DNA from: an uncultured Ruegeria sp.
Lineage (GTDB): Bacteria; Pseudomonadota; Alphaproteobacteria; Rhodobacterales; Rhodobacteraceae
Reading direction: 5' to 3'
DNA: 64,000 nucleotides
Assembly: GCF_947500045.1 (NCBI RefSeq)
Contig: NZ_CANMQQ010000008.1
Span: 151,318 to 215,317, forward strand
The translations under genes and the position numbers were made by a program. Within the stretch, counting starts at the first letter, position 1. Each line of letters opens with the position of its first letter. Below, one piece after another: positions 24,218 through 31,497 of this stretch. The notes below the pieces were generated by a model. It made no database searches. It worked only from the letters and a program-made list of their open reading frames with translations, and was not told the origin of the DNA.

Positions 24218-24520
24218 TCACACGCCCTCTGAGGGGGTGGCGGGAGGAATATCGTTTTCTAAGCCTTGAATTTGCCCGACGCCGTTAGCATTTTGCTTAA
24301 CATGACGTTTATCTTTCCAACGAAAAAGGTGGTCCGGTGTCAGGATGCCCATGTCATTACAAAGCCCTCGGACGTCAATGAACCAGGACGAAGGCATGAG
24401 TCCGGTCTTAATGGCGCGACTGACAAGTTGAGTACTAAGCTCAAGGTTTGTCTGGAAGCGCCTCCGACCGACATACGAAATGAACTGCTCTACAGTTTCG
24501 AACGATGGTTTATCAAGCAT
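24218..24520 (-). CDS. Cro-like regulator
   Basis: 100 residues from MLDKPSFETVEQFISYVGRR. The segment FQTNLELSTQLVSRAIKTGLMPSSWFIDVRG is a Cro/Cox-type HTH (about 16-45). The ATG at 24520 is only 7 bases from a -10 hexamer, so the message may be leaderless, like lambda cI from PRM. It is divergent from the repressor and first in the leftward operon, so it would switch the prophage to lytic growth. The longer start at 24562 is upstream of the promoter. Confidence 0.7.
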   Translation of the reverse strand: MLDKPSFETVEQFISYVGRRRFQTNLELSTQLVSRAIKTGLMPSSWFIDVRGLCNDMGILTPDHLFRWKDKRHVKQNANGVGQIQGLENDIPPATPSEGV

Positions 24521-24527
24521 AGGACCT

Positions 24528-24555
24528 ATACTAAGCAATACGCTTAGTATGTAAA
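24528..24555 (-). promoter_or_regulatory. leftward early promoter with operator (OR-like)
   Basis: Read leftward: TTTACA (24555-24550), 16-base spacer, TAGTAT (24533-24528). The spacer and -10 hold a perfect palindrome, TACTAAGC-AATAC-GCTTAGTA, 24529-24549, extended by one pair on each side. It should be bound by the repressor or the Cro-like protein and silence leftward transcription. Confidence 0.65.
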
Positions 24556-24596
24556 TACGCAAAATGCTCAGTGCGCAATTTTATGAATCAGATATC

Positions 24597-24866
24597 ATGC
24601 CAACCATGCTGGAAGACATGGAAGATAAGCGCGAGGCCGTGGGCGCAAGGCTTTGTAAAGTCCGAGAAATACTCGGTCTCTCAAAGAAAGAATTTGCTGA
24701 ACGCGCCGGGCTTAGTGAACAGGTATATGGACCATTCGAAAACGCCCGCCGCGAACTTTCTCTGCAAAGCGCGAAGCGTTTAAGGGCTACTTATGGGCTT
24801 CCGCTGGAATTTATGTACTTTGGAAAGATAGACGACTTGCCTACTAGAATTTCTAGAGAACTATAA
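24597..24866 (+). CDS. CI-like repressor, HTH only
   Basis: 89 residues from MPTMLEDMEDKREAVGARLC. A classic XRE HTH (about 14-70) with LSKKEFAERAGLSEQVYGPF. No C-terminal LexA/CI peptidase domain, so RecA-stimulated self-cleavage is not expected. Alternatives for the start are 24564 and 24606. It lies between two related operators and divergent from the cro-like gene, as cI lies between OL and OR. Confidence 0.7.
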   Translation: MPTMLEDMEDKREAVGARLCKVREILGLSKKEFAERAGLSEQVYGPFENARRELSLQSAKRLRATYGLPLEFMYFGKIDDLPTRISREL

Positions 24867-24970
24867 TCCAGCCCCTCTGTCAGGTCCGCCCAGAAATCTA
24901 ATGATAGACCGCTTTCACGGCGCGCCTTCTTTAGCAGTGCTAAAGTTGCGGCGTCTTCTACAGCGTTCAC
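24791..24970 (-). CDS. possible 59-residue protein, antisense to the repressor 3' end
   Basis: A GTG-start ORF (MNAVEDAATLALLKKARRES) with GAGGGG seven bases upstream. The opening looks helical and basic. It overlaps the repressor 3' end on the other strand by about 75 bases. It could be real or fortuitous; the good ribosome-binding site argues for it. Function unknown. Confidence 0.35.
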   Translation of the reverse strand: MNAVEDAATLALLKKARRESGLSLDFWADLTEGLDYSSLEILVGKSSIFPKYINSSGSP

Positions 24971-25009
24971 TTTTAATACCCCTCAGTCCAATTCCCCAAT
25001 ATGTACTGT

Positions 25010-25042
25010 CCGCCTTAAGTATCTAATTAATACTTGTGGCGG
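25010..25042. repeat. 33-bp inverted repeat between repressor and rightward promoter
   Basis: CCGCC and GGCGG flank AAGTAT and ATACTT around a 7-base centre. The right arm is followed by ATTTTTGG. It may be a terminator that isolates the repressor transcript from the early operon, or an operator. Confidence 0.45.
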
Positions 25043-25086
25043 ATTTTTGGCAATTCAGTAAATACGCAATTTGTTTATTTTTGGTC

Positions 25087-25115
25087 TTGCACTACGCAAA
25101 TTGCTTAGTTATATT
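25087..25115 (+). promoter_or_regulatory. rightward early promoter with operator (OL-like)
   Basis: TTGCAC (25087-25092), 17-base spacer, TATATT (25110-25115). Overlapping the spacer is ACTACGC-AAATT-GCTTAGT (25091-25109), the same half-sites as the leftward operator with one mismatch. Repressor binding here should shut the rightward early operon. Confidence 0.7.
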
Positions 25116-25145
25116 CTTCCTAACACGAGAGGGAGAACGGACAAC

Positions 25146-25439
25146 ATGTACAGCTACGAAAGCAACACCGAATTCCCAACTGACAATGGTTACCTTGAGT
25201 ACGTTCAGACTGGATTTGACTACGACACCGAGTTCTTTCCTGCTGATCCGACTATTGGTCAGTTTGGCGACGAATATGAAGTTACCGCGCGCGTTGAGTG
25301 GGTGAACTTCTCGGGCCTTCGTCTGACTCGCGAACAGCTTCTCATTATCACCAGCAAATCAACCGTTGAAGAGATTGAGGCAAGCGTTGCCGAGCAAATC
25401 CGCAACGAGCTTGAGGCTGGCAATCTGGAGGCCGCGTGA
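25146..25439 (+). CDS. first gene of rightward early operon, unknown acidic protein
   Basis: 97 residues from MYSYESNTEFPTDNG, preceded by GAGGGAG at 10 bases. Acidic and Tyr/Phe-rich, with a VTARVEWVNFSGLRLTREQL middle and an acidic C-terminal helix. As the first delayed product after the early promoter it could be an antitermination or anti-host protein; the sequence does not show it. Confidence 0.6.
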   Translation: MYSYESNTEFPTDNGYLEYVQTGFDYDTEFFPADPTIGQFGDEYEVTARVEWVNFSGLRLTREQLLIITSKSTVEEIEASVAEQIRNELEAGNLEAA

Positions 25440-25756
25440 TGGACGACGCAACCCTACAAGCCCTCAAGGACAGTATTGCGAAGTGGGAGAAGAATGCCCG
25501 CGCTGAGTGCCTTGACAACGTGAGAATGGGAATGTTGCATTGCCCGCTGTGCAAGATTTTCAATGGGCGCGGACACAGAGGTAACGACTGTGAGGGGTGT
25601 CCAGTAAGGGAGCATACCGGCGTACAATACTGCTACGAAACTCCGTATTGGGATGCCGATAAAGCGAACGATTACTTTCAGTTCGAAAGATTTCTCTCAG
25701 CCGCCCGCGCCGAAGTCGACTTTCTCAAATCACTTCTACCGGAGGCCCAGTCATGA
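25439..25756 (+). CDS. small Cys-rich protein
   Basis: 105 residues. HCPLC and CEGCP, with other Cys nearby, can bind zinc. Starts in a TGATG overlap with the previous gene. The helical flanks (TLQALKDSIAKWEKNARAE and FERFLSAARAEVDFLK) suggest a compact domain; family unknown. Confidence 0.55.
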   Translation: MDDATLQALKDSIAKWEKNARAECLDNVRMGMLHCPLCKIFNGRGHRGNDCEGCPVREHTGVQYCYETPYWDADKANDYFQFERFLSAARAEVDFLKSLLPEAQS

Positions 25757-25926
25757 TCCTCACACCCCTTATCGAAGCAGACTTTGAGTTCAACTTCGAC
25801 CGCCCTGTGTATCGCCTAGAGCCAGAGCAGCGAGTGTTTGCGCGTCGCGACCCTGAAAACCTCTGTGAGTACGGCCCACAGAACCACCCGTTACCGCCGT
25901 TTGAGCCGAAGGAGGCGGGGCGATGA
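25753..25926 (+). CDS. 57-residue protein of unknown function
   Basis: MILTPLIEADFEFNFDRPVY opens it, acidic with a Pro-rich tail. Overlaps its neighbours by 4 bases on each side (ATGA). No motif recognised. Confidence 0.5.
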   Translation: MILTPLIEADFEFNFDRPVYRLEPEQRVFARRDPENLCEYGPQNHPLPPFEPKEAGR

Positions 25927-26045
25927 CCCGCCACAACCTCGGGATACTCATTCTCTGCACTGCCGTTGGCTTTGGTGCAGTCAGTATCGCCCACGCGAAA
26001 TTCACACATGACATGGCGAAGAATTGGGAGTGGATCAATGAGTAA
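25923..26045 (+). CDS. 40-residue single-helix membrane protein
   Basis: MTRHNLGILILCTAVGFGAV is an N-terminal hydrophobic helix, followed by SIAHAKFTHDMAKNWEWINE. ATGA overlap with the previous gene and 8-base overlap with the next. Probably inner membrane. Confidence 0.5.
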   Translation: MTRHNLGILILCTAVGFGAVSIAHAKFTHDMAKNWEWINE

Positions 26046-26301
26046 ACAACCTAAGATCATCGTTGTCCGTGAGTCATGGATCGAAAGCGCCAAGCGTGAC
26101 CTATTCAGTGTCGCTTGCGCATTCGCAATCATCGGACCGGGCGTCCTCGTGGATAGCTCCGCAATGCAGTGGTTCGGCTTTCTGCTGGCGATGATTGTCA
26201 TATTCACTAGGGCTGCAGGGCTTCGCAAGAAAATGACCGTCTCGCTAGACGAGGCGATTGAGCAAATCGATCAGCTCAAGGCGGAGGCGTCCAATGACTA
26301 A
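26038..26301 (+). CDS. two-helix membrane protein
   Basis: 87 residues from MSKQPKIIVVRESWIES. Two hydrophobic segments (about 24-40 and 45-60) in FSVACAFAIIGPGVLV and FGFLLAMIVIFTRAAG, then a charged tail. Common early phage membrane protein; function unknown. Confidence 0.55.
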   Translation: MSKQPKIIVVRESWIESAKRDLFSVACAFAIIGPGVLVDSSAMQWFGFLLAMIVIFTRAAGLRKKMTVSLDEAIEQIDQLKAEASND

Positions 26302-26524
26302 CATAACCAACCTCCATCAGTTCGATAGCACCCCTATTCCCTTCACCACATACGTTGCTGGCGGAATCTGGGAAGGGCTCAGCAAAGCCGCACTGGCTGC
26401 TGCGTATATCGCATTCGTTTTCGCTTTCTCGCTGCAAGGCGGGAATAGCTCCGGCTGGCAGGTTCCGTTTCCCTCTCAGAGCGTTTCGCTGCCTGCCGGG
26501 GCCTCTATGGAGGCAAGCCAATGA
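26294..26524 (+). CDS. membrane protein with one hydrophobic helix
   Basis: 76 residues from MTNITNLHQFDSTPIPF. A helix (about 30-50) in SKAALAAAYIAFVFAFSL. Overlaps the neighbours by 8 and 4 bases. Unknown function. Confidence 0.5.
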   Translation: MTNITNLHQFDSTPIPFTTYVAGGIWEGLSKAALAAAYIAFVFAFSLQGGNSSGWQVPFPSQSVSLPAGASMEASQ

Positions 26525-26751
26525 GACACGACACCCCACAATTCTACCCCGACCCATACGGGAACGGACAGGCCAACGTCGCCCGCATTCGCATGGATAT
26601 ATCCACGGAAGCAATGGGCAAGGCCGCACCAGACGCCTTTTCAACTGGATACGTTAACCCGCTTTGGAGGGCTGCACAGCGCCGGATTTTCAAGCGAAAC
26701 CGGGCTGATTACGAGCGCGCCAAGGCGATTTTGGAGGAGATAGGCCAATGA
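26521..26751 (+). CDS. small protein of unknown function
   Basis: 76 residues, C-terminal half basic and helical (NPLWRAAQRRIFKRNRADYE). ATGA overlaps on both ends. Possibly DNA- or RNA-binding. Confidence 0.5.
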   Translation: MRHDTPQFYPDPYGNGQANVARIRMDISTEAMGKAAPDAFSTGYVNPLWRAAQRRIFKRNRADYERAKAILEEIGQ

Positions 26752-26960
26752 GTGGCCTCCCTCGCATGAAGGACACCACCCGCCCACAGGACGCCTTCAC
26801 GCTTGTGATGATTGGCGGAGTTGAGCGGATGACAACGGCGCTGCGCCGGGGTGACCCGTTCAGCGAAAAGGGGCTGCAAGAAATGCTGAAGTTTGATCAG
26901 CGGTGTCAAGCCTTCTCTGCCGCACTGCATGACCGTTTGCCGATTACGGAGGATGATTGA
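26748..26960 (+). CDS. small protein of unknown function
   Basis: 70 residues with two helices (VMIGGVERMTTALRRGD and LQEMLKFDQRCQAFSAALHD). Ends in a TGATG overlap with the Rad52-like gene, which it may assist. Confidence 0.5.
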   Translation: MSGLPRMKDTTRPQDAFTLVMIGGVERMTTALRRGDPFSEKGLQEMLKFDQRCQAFSAALHDRLPITEDD

Positions 26961-27625
26961 TGGACTTCAAAAAACTATCCGAAGAATTCCCACGCGAGTC
27001 AGTTAGCTGGCGCGTTCAGGGAACGCCATATGAGCGCAACGGCAGGTTCTCAGCAATGGCTCTAGCCTACATTGATGCTCGGGACGTCATGGACCGGCTT
27101 GACGAGGTGTGCGGCCCCGACAACTGGCAAGACGAGTACACCACCAACGCAAACGGGCTGACGATTTGCCGTATCGGAATCCGAGTTACCGATGAATGGG
27201 TTTGGAAGTCTGACGGCGCTGGTGAAACTGCCGTTGAGGGACAAAAGGGCGGTATCTCAGATGCTCTGAAACGCGCTGCCGTTCATTGGGGTATTGGCCG
27301 CTACCTGTACCGCTTGGACTCTCCTTGGGTGGCCTGCGCCGTGAAGCAGAAGGGCAACAAGACGTATTGGAGGGAGTGGACCGAAGACCCTTGGTCCAAA
27401 GTCAAGAACGCTCCTTACAACGCCGCTGAGGATGCCCGCAACAAACAAGCCGACGATGCGATGATGGAAACCGCTCTAGGCAACATAAACGGCGCGCAAT
27501 CGCTGGATGACCTTAAGGCGATTTGGTCGGACCTCAACCACAATCAGCACTCATTGGCTGAGGATGCTGACGTTATCGCAGCAAAAGACCAACGCAAATC
27601 GGAACTGATGAAGGAGGCCGCATGA
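26960..27625 (+). CDS. Rad52/22-family single-strand annealing protein
   Basis: 221 residues. The pattern SWRVQGTPYERNGRF, YIDARDVMDRLDEVCGPDNW, KSDGAGETAVEGQKGGISDA, LKRAAVHWGIGRYLYRLDSP is that of Rad52/22 (Sak-type) phage recombinases. The protein would anneal complementary strands, working with the SSB-like protein encoded next and NinB. The ATG at 26960 is preferred over the TTG before it. Confidence 0.9.
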   Translation: MDFKKLSEEFPRESVSWRVQGTPYERNGRFSAMALAYIDARDVMDRLDEVCGPDNWQDEYTTNANGLTICRIGIRVTDEWVWKSDGAGETAVEGQKGGISDALKRAAVHWGIGRYLYRLDSPWVACAVKQKGNKTYWREWTEDPWSKVKNAPYNAAEDARNKQADDAMMETALGNINGAQSLDDLKAIWSDLNHNQHSLAEDADVIAAKDQRKSELMKEAA

Positions 27626-27882
27626 CGCGCTTTGACCTTATCTCACCCCGCCCGCGCAAGGACGGCAAAACGTATTGGCAAAAAGTAGGGGCTGCATTTC
27701 CACGCCAGAACGGCGGGTTTTCACTGGTGCTCGACGCCTTACCCCTTCCTGACAATGAGGGCCGCGTATCGTTGCTTATGACCGAACCCAAGCCGCGTGA
27801 CGGCCAGCAAGGCGGTCAGTCCGGCGGGGGATACAGCGAGCCTGCATCGAGCGGCGTTGACGACGACGAGATTCCGTTCTGA
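27622..27882 (+). CDS. SSB-like protein with acidic tip
   Basis: 86 residues. A GKTYWQKVGAAFPRQNGGFS beta core and a Gly/Gln-rich linker end in DDDEIPF, the SSB C-terminal tip that recruits other replication and repair proteins. Adjacent to Rad52 and NinB genes in a coupled operon, supporting ssDNA binding. Short for classical SSB, so it is probably a phage-specific family. Confidence 0.7.
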   Translation: MTRFDLISPRPRKDGKTYWQKVGAAFPRQNGGFSLVLDALPLPDNEGRVSLLMTEPKPRDGQQGGQSGGGYSEPASSGVDDDEIPF

Positions 27883-28265
27883 TGCCTGCAACGGTCGTTC
27901 TGGATAGCCCCGCACAGCGCGAGAAGGCCAAGGCATGGTGTGGAAAGGCACCTGACGGCACCATTGTGACGCTGAAAAAACCGGGCCGTACAATCCCCCA
28001 GAACGACCGTATGTGGGCCCTGCTCACGGATGTATCCGCCCAAGCCGTACATAACGGCAAGCGATACACAACAGATCAGTGGAAGGCCCTGTTTTGCCAC
28101 GCATGCGGTCATGAAATCCAATTCATCCAAGGGCTGAATGATGAGCCATTTCCAGCGGGGTTCCGTACTTCAAAAATGACGAAGGAGCAGATGAGCGACT
28201 TGCTGGAGTTCATCTTCGCATACGGGGCAGAGCACGGCATCAAGTGGAGCAACGACTATGAATGA
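27882..28265 (+). CDS. ninB: NinB recombination protein
   Basis: 127 residues. The sequence WCGKAPDGTIVTLKKPGRTIPQNDRMWALL, then QWKALFCHACGHEI, then PFPAGFRTSKMTKEQMSDLLEFIFAYGAEHGI matches the NinB (Orf) family, which binds ssDNA and SSB and promotes recombination. Starts on the last base of the previous stop (TGATG). Confidence 0.85.
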   Translation: MPATVVLDSPAQREKAKAWCGKAPDGTIVTLKKPGRTIPQNDRMWALLTDVSAQAVHNGKRYTTDQWKALFCHACGHEIQFIQGLNDEPFPAGFRTSKMTKEQMSDLLEFIFAYGAEHGIKWSNDYE

Positions 28266-28803
28266 AGCACCAATCCATGAGTTAAAGCGCTGCCTTCGTT
28301 ACGACGCTGCAGTTGGCAGAATATTTTGGCTTGGCAGAGATGCTCAGCAATTCTCTTGCGAGCGGTTGTCAAATTCTTGGAACGCTCGATTCAAGGGAAA
28401 ATATGCAGACGTGTCCATACGGCGGGACGGATATCGCCGCCTTGGTTTTAAGGGTCAAAGACTGTTAGCGCATCGTGTCGCATGGGCGCTTCACACAGGC
28501 AGATGGCCAGCGCTCTACATCGACCATATCAACGGCGACAAGGCTGATAATCGAGCCGTAAACCTTCGCGAAGTTGAGCACGTTGAAAACGCGAGGAATC
28601 AGAAAAAGCGTCATGACAACAGCAGCGGAAGAACTGGGGTCTATTGGTTCCCTAGGGAGGGCAAGTGGAAGGCACAAATAACCGCTAGTGGTAAGCGGCA
28701 CTGCCTTGGCACGTTTCAAGATAAGGAAAGCGCTGTTCTGGCGCGCGAACAAGCTGAAAGATCCCTAGGGTTCCACAGCAACCACGGGAGAGCGGAAGTA
28801 TGA
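28258..28803 (+). CDS. HNH homing endonuclease with AP2 domain (copy 2)
   Basis: 181 residues. LLAHRVAWALHTGRWPALYIDHINGDKADNR gives the HNH core, and GRTGVYWFPREGKWKAQITA the AP2-type domain, ending LGFHSNHGRAEV. Same architecture as the copy at 18682-19248 but on the other strand. It interrupts NinB and the YbcO-like nuclease, which often neighbour each other. Confidence 0.85.
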   Translation: MNEAPIHELKRCLRYDAAVGRIFWLGRDAQQFSCERLSNSWNARFKGKYADVSIRRDGYRRLGFKGQRLLAHRVAWALHTGRWPALYIDHINGDKADNRAVNLREVEHVENARNQKKRHDNSSGRTGVYWFPREGKWKAQITASGKRHCLGTFQDKESAVLAREQAERSLGFHSNHGRAEV

Positions 28804-29102
28804 ACATGCTTTTCCCCAAGCCAGCTAAGTACAAATCTAAGAAGCTGCGGGACTTCGCTAGAGGGCAAGACTGCCTGCTTAACCTGGGTTGCTGCAACCA
28901 CGACCCAGAGACAACGGTTCTCTGCCATATCCGTCTATTTGGCGTGGCTGGCATGTCTGTGAAGCCGCCAGACTTCCTAGCTTTTCACGCATGCAGCGAG
29001 TGCCACCGGAACGAGAAAGACGCGGGTTTTGACGATATTCTTCGCGCCCTGATGCTCACACTGATTCGTGTTTACGAGCGCTTCGGGACATTGACCCCAT
29101 GA
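28800..29102 (+). CDS. YbcO-like (DUF1364) nuclease
   Basis: 100 residues. RDFARGQDCLLNLGCCNHDP, ETTVLCHIRLFGVAGMSVKP, DDFLAFHACSECHRNEKDAG-like pattern (PDFLAFHACSECHRN) is diagnostic for the YbcO family, with Cys-rich zinc and His residues. These phage nucleases act on recombination intermediates. Coupled to the HNH gene by 4 bases. Confidence 0.75.
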   Translation: MNMLFPKPAKYKSKKLRDFARGQDCLLNLGCCNHDPETTVLCHIRLFGVAGMSVKPPDFLAFHACSECHRNEKDAGFDDILRALMLTLIRVYERFGTLTP

Positions 29103-29260
29103 CCCACGTCGCCGCCGCATTCCTCCTCCTACTGGGCCTTCTCTCAGCCTTACTAACAGGCCTAACACTGCACTCCTTCAAGGAACTGCGGATCAACCTG
29201 CTTACCCTGCTGTCTCTTGGCTCAACGGGCGCGGCTTATGCGCTGTTGGTGTGGGTATGA
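29099..29260 (+). CDS. 53-residue two-helix membrane protein
   Basis: Two hydrophobic helices (FLLLLGLLSALLTGLTL and LLTLLSLGSTGAAYALLVWV) separated by HSFKELRIN. ATGA overlap with the nuclease gene. Possibly a small phage holin-like or immunity protein; nothing decides. Confidence 0.55.
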   Translation: MTHVAAAFLLLLGLLSALLTGLTLHSFKELRINLLTLLSLGSTGAAYALLVWV

Positions 29261-29319
29261 GGCAGCCACACATGACCACCCACCCCCAGCACGCGAATGG
29301 AAACGAGAGGAACGGATAG

Positions 29320-29583
29320 ATGGCTGACGAGAGTTTTGCTTCTGCATTCAAGGCCTATTGCGCGGCGCAATACGGAGCGGCTGATCCCAGTGATCTCCCA
29401 ATTCGTCAGAAACTGGAAGCTGAGGACGCGTTCTATGCGGGCGCACAACATGGCTTCTATTCCGGCTTTGGCGCGATCGATGACGAAGCGTTTTTGCTGG
29501 ATCGAGAGCTGCGCGCATTCGGTGAGAACATTGTCAAACGGTACGCCGATGCAGGTCTGCCACTTGGCCAACGACGCTCTTAG
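29320..29583 (+). CDS. small protein of unknown function
   Basis: 87 residues, MADESFASAFKAYCAAQYG, helical and acidic, Tyr/Phe-rich (YAGAQHGFYSGFGAIDD). An overlapping longer frame (29297-29908) is mostly a shadow upstream of a real secreted protein. Confidence 0.5.
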   Translation: MADESFASAFKAYCAAQYGAADPSDLPIRQKLEAEDAFYAGAQHGFYSGFGAIDDEAFLLDRELRAFGENIVKRYADAGLPLGQRRS

Positions 29584-29596
29584 AAGGACCAACCCC

Positions 29597-29908
29597 ATGA
29601 AACACACCGCACGCATAGCAGCAATCATCGCCATCATCGTCTTTGCTCTTCCTGCATCGGCAATCAACACCAACCCAGAGCCGCCGAAAGAAGAACCACC
29701 TGTAGAGACACCAGAGCCGGAACCGCGCGCGAAGGCAAAACCGGAACCGAAGGCAGAGCCACAGCGGGCCGAGCGCAACGAGGATGACCGCGAGTGCCCC
29801 CATGACGAGCTGAACAAGTGGCGGGCATGTTTAGCGCCGACTGTCTCTCTGCGGCCCAAAGCGCGGCCTGTAACGACGCAAGTAATGCGGGGTGAGAAGC
29901 ATGACTGA
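29597..29908 (+). CDS. secreted Pro/Glu/Lys-rich protein
   Basis: 103 residues. Signal peptide MKHTARIAAIIAIIVFALPA with cleavage near ASA-I. The mature part is rich in Pro, Glu and Lys repeats (EPPKEEPPVETPEPEPRAKA) and ends with two Cys. This could span the periplasm. Unknown function; a lysogenic conversion or spanin-related role is possible. Confidence 0.55.
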   Translation: MKHTARIAAIIAIIVFALPASAINTNPEPPKEEPPVETPEPEPRAKAKPEPKAEPQRAERNEDDRECPHDELNKWRACLAPTVSLRPKARPVTTQVMRGEKHD

Positions 29909-30191
29909 CAGAACAGGCGGATCAGCATTTCCAACCGAACACGACACGAGCCACATGTTCGAAGGGCGCGGCGGTGGTGGAGTCTCACGAAGGAGTTCGG
30001 GCATGACCCTGCGCGACTACTTCGCGGCACAGGCTTTGGCGAACCCGAACATTTGCACTGGCTCCGCTTCAGACTGGCAGCTTCGAAATTGGTTCGGCGA
30101 ACATGCAAGCGGAATTCGGAGAGAGCAAATCGCTGCCCGTCAAGCTTACGAATACGCCGACGCGATGCTGAAAGCGAGGGAAGAACAATGA
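29901..30191 (+). CDS. small conserved phage protein
   Basis: 96 residues. The GMTLRDYFAAQALANP segment is common in small early phage proteins of proteobacteria, followed by a C-terminal helix (YEYADAMLKAREEQ). Function unknown. The ATG at 29901 is used; upstream GTG is an alternative. Confidence 0.6.
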   Translation: MTDRTGGSAFPTEHDTSHMFEGRGGGGVSRRSSGMTLRDYFAAQALANPNICTGSASDWQLRNWFGEHASGIRREQIAARQAYEYADAMLKAREEQ

Positions 30192-30652
30192 CTGACACAT
30201 TGAAGCCATGCCCATTTTGCGGGTCTGATGATGTCTCCGACGCTGGCTATATATTCAGCGGAGATAAGGAGAACCCAACAGATACCGGCTATTTCTGCAA
30301 CTGCGTGAAATGCGGCGCAAAGAATGGCGGCGTTATGGGTTTCGAAACAAAGGCGGAGGCTGTTAGGCGCTGGAACACCCGCCCCGCCAACACCGACCCA
30401 ATGACAATCGCCAAGTACGACGATGATCTGCGGAAGGCTGCGGGTGTGTGGCGGGATATGGAGAGCGCGCCGAGGGACCACACGCGCATATTGCTCTATG
30501 TGCCGCCTTATGGTGTTTCGTGTGGGCATTTTGATTGTGTTTGGGAGAACGGCATTGAGCGCTGGATTATGCATTCAGTTCTCAACAAGGACGCGCAGCC
30601 CACAGCATGGATGCCACTACCAGAAGCACCGAACGGAGGGTCTGGGCGATGA
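30188..30652 (+). CDS. Lar-type restriction alleviation protein fused to DUF551-like domain
   Basis: 154 residues. LKPCPFCGSDDV and CNCVKCGAKNGG, then FETKAEAVRRWNTR, are the Lar/RalR zinc-binding signature of proteins that relieve type I restriction. The C-terminal half (VWRDMESAPRDHTRILLYVP ... PTAWMPLPEAP) is DUF551-like. The fusion may couple anti-restriction with a second activity. Coupled by 4 bases to both neighbours. Confidence 0.7.
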   Translation: MTDTLKPCPFCGSDDVSDAGYIFSGDKENPTDTGYFCNCVKCGAKNGGVMGFETKAEAVRRWNTRPANTDPMTIAKYDDDLRKAAGVWRDMESAPRDHTRILLYVPPYGVSCGHFDCVWENGIERWIMHSVLNKDAQPTAWMPLPEAPNGGSGR

Positions 30653-31494
30653 ATTGGCAACCAATCGAGACTGCACCGAATGACGGGACATGGATCGCGG
30701 TTAAAAGTGTCGAAAACGATATTCACCATCAACCAAGTGTAGCGTGTTTTTGTGACGGGCTTTGGATGGAGTTACATCATTATCTTAAAGGCGAGGTGGA
30801 TTATGACCAATGGCCCGTCACCCACTGGATGCCCCTGCCCTTGCCCCCCACCGACCAGCCCGCCCCGGTGTTTGAAAGCGTAACATGCGTACACCTGACT
30901 GATGAAATGCGGCGCTCTTGCCCTCAGTGCAATCCCGGCGTGGGCACACCGCATGAACTGCAGCCCGCCCCTGAAGACCGGCGACCAGACCGGAAAGAAG
31001 TCGAGCGCCTCTGGCAAGAGTATTGCGATGCGTCCCTATCCATTGGCGAACTTCCCGGTGGAGTTGAGGAATTCGACATAGACGAAATGAACAACCGCGC
31101 TCATGATTTGTACGAATACGCCAAGAACGCCACCGCCACCGACCAGCCCACCCCTCAACAGGCGAGGACACTAGCCAGAAATCAGCCGTGCGGTTGCATA
31201 GTCTGTCACTGTGAAGACGATGAGCAATGCCAGGGCTGCGGTGCAAAAAGCTGTGGCAACCACCCCGTAGGCGAAATTCCAAACCCTGTCTATGAGCAGC
31301 CTCAACAGGCGGACGTGCAGGGGGCGAACTTCCTAAAGCGTGTCGCGGCCCATCTAGCACTAAACGCGCATATCAAAGACGCCAAAGGCAACACACAAGT
31401 CGCCCATAACGTAGGCGTCGATACCGCAATAGCTGAAATCCTAAAGTTATCGCGTGGCGAAACCGCCCTCCGCGCATTGGCTGGGGAGGGGTGA
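30649..31494 (+). CDS. DUF551-like protein with Cys-rich C-terminal part
   Basis: 281 residues. MNWQPIETAPNDGTWIAVKS and THWMPLPLPP define a DUF551-like N-terminus; two PTDQPxP linkers follow. The middle (PCGCIVCHCEDDEQCQGCG) could bind zinc, and the C-terminus is helical (KRVAAHLALNAHIKDAKG). Second DUF551-like copy in a row; unknown function, probably anti-host. Confidence 0.6.
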   Translation: MNWQPIETAPNDGTWIAVKSVENDIHHQPSVACFCDGLWMELHHYLKGEVDYDQWPVTHWMPLPLPPTDQPAPVFESVTCVHLTDEMRRSCPQCNPGVGTPHELQPAPEDRRPDRKEVERLWQEYCDASLSIGELPGGVEEFDIDEMNNRAHDLYEYAKNATATDQPTPQQARTLARNQPCGCIVCHCEDDEQCQGCGAKSCGNHPVGEIPNPVYEQPQQADVQGANFLKRVAAHLALNAHIKDAKGNTQVAHNVGVDTAIAEILKLSRGETALRALAGEG

Positions 31495-31497
31495 GCG

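Noticed and set aside
29257..29319. 20-codon plus-strand ORF
   Set aside because: Overlaps the preceding gene by ATGA but has no recognisable features; too short to support.
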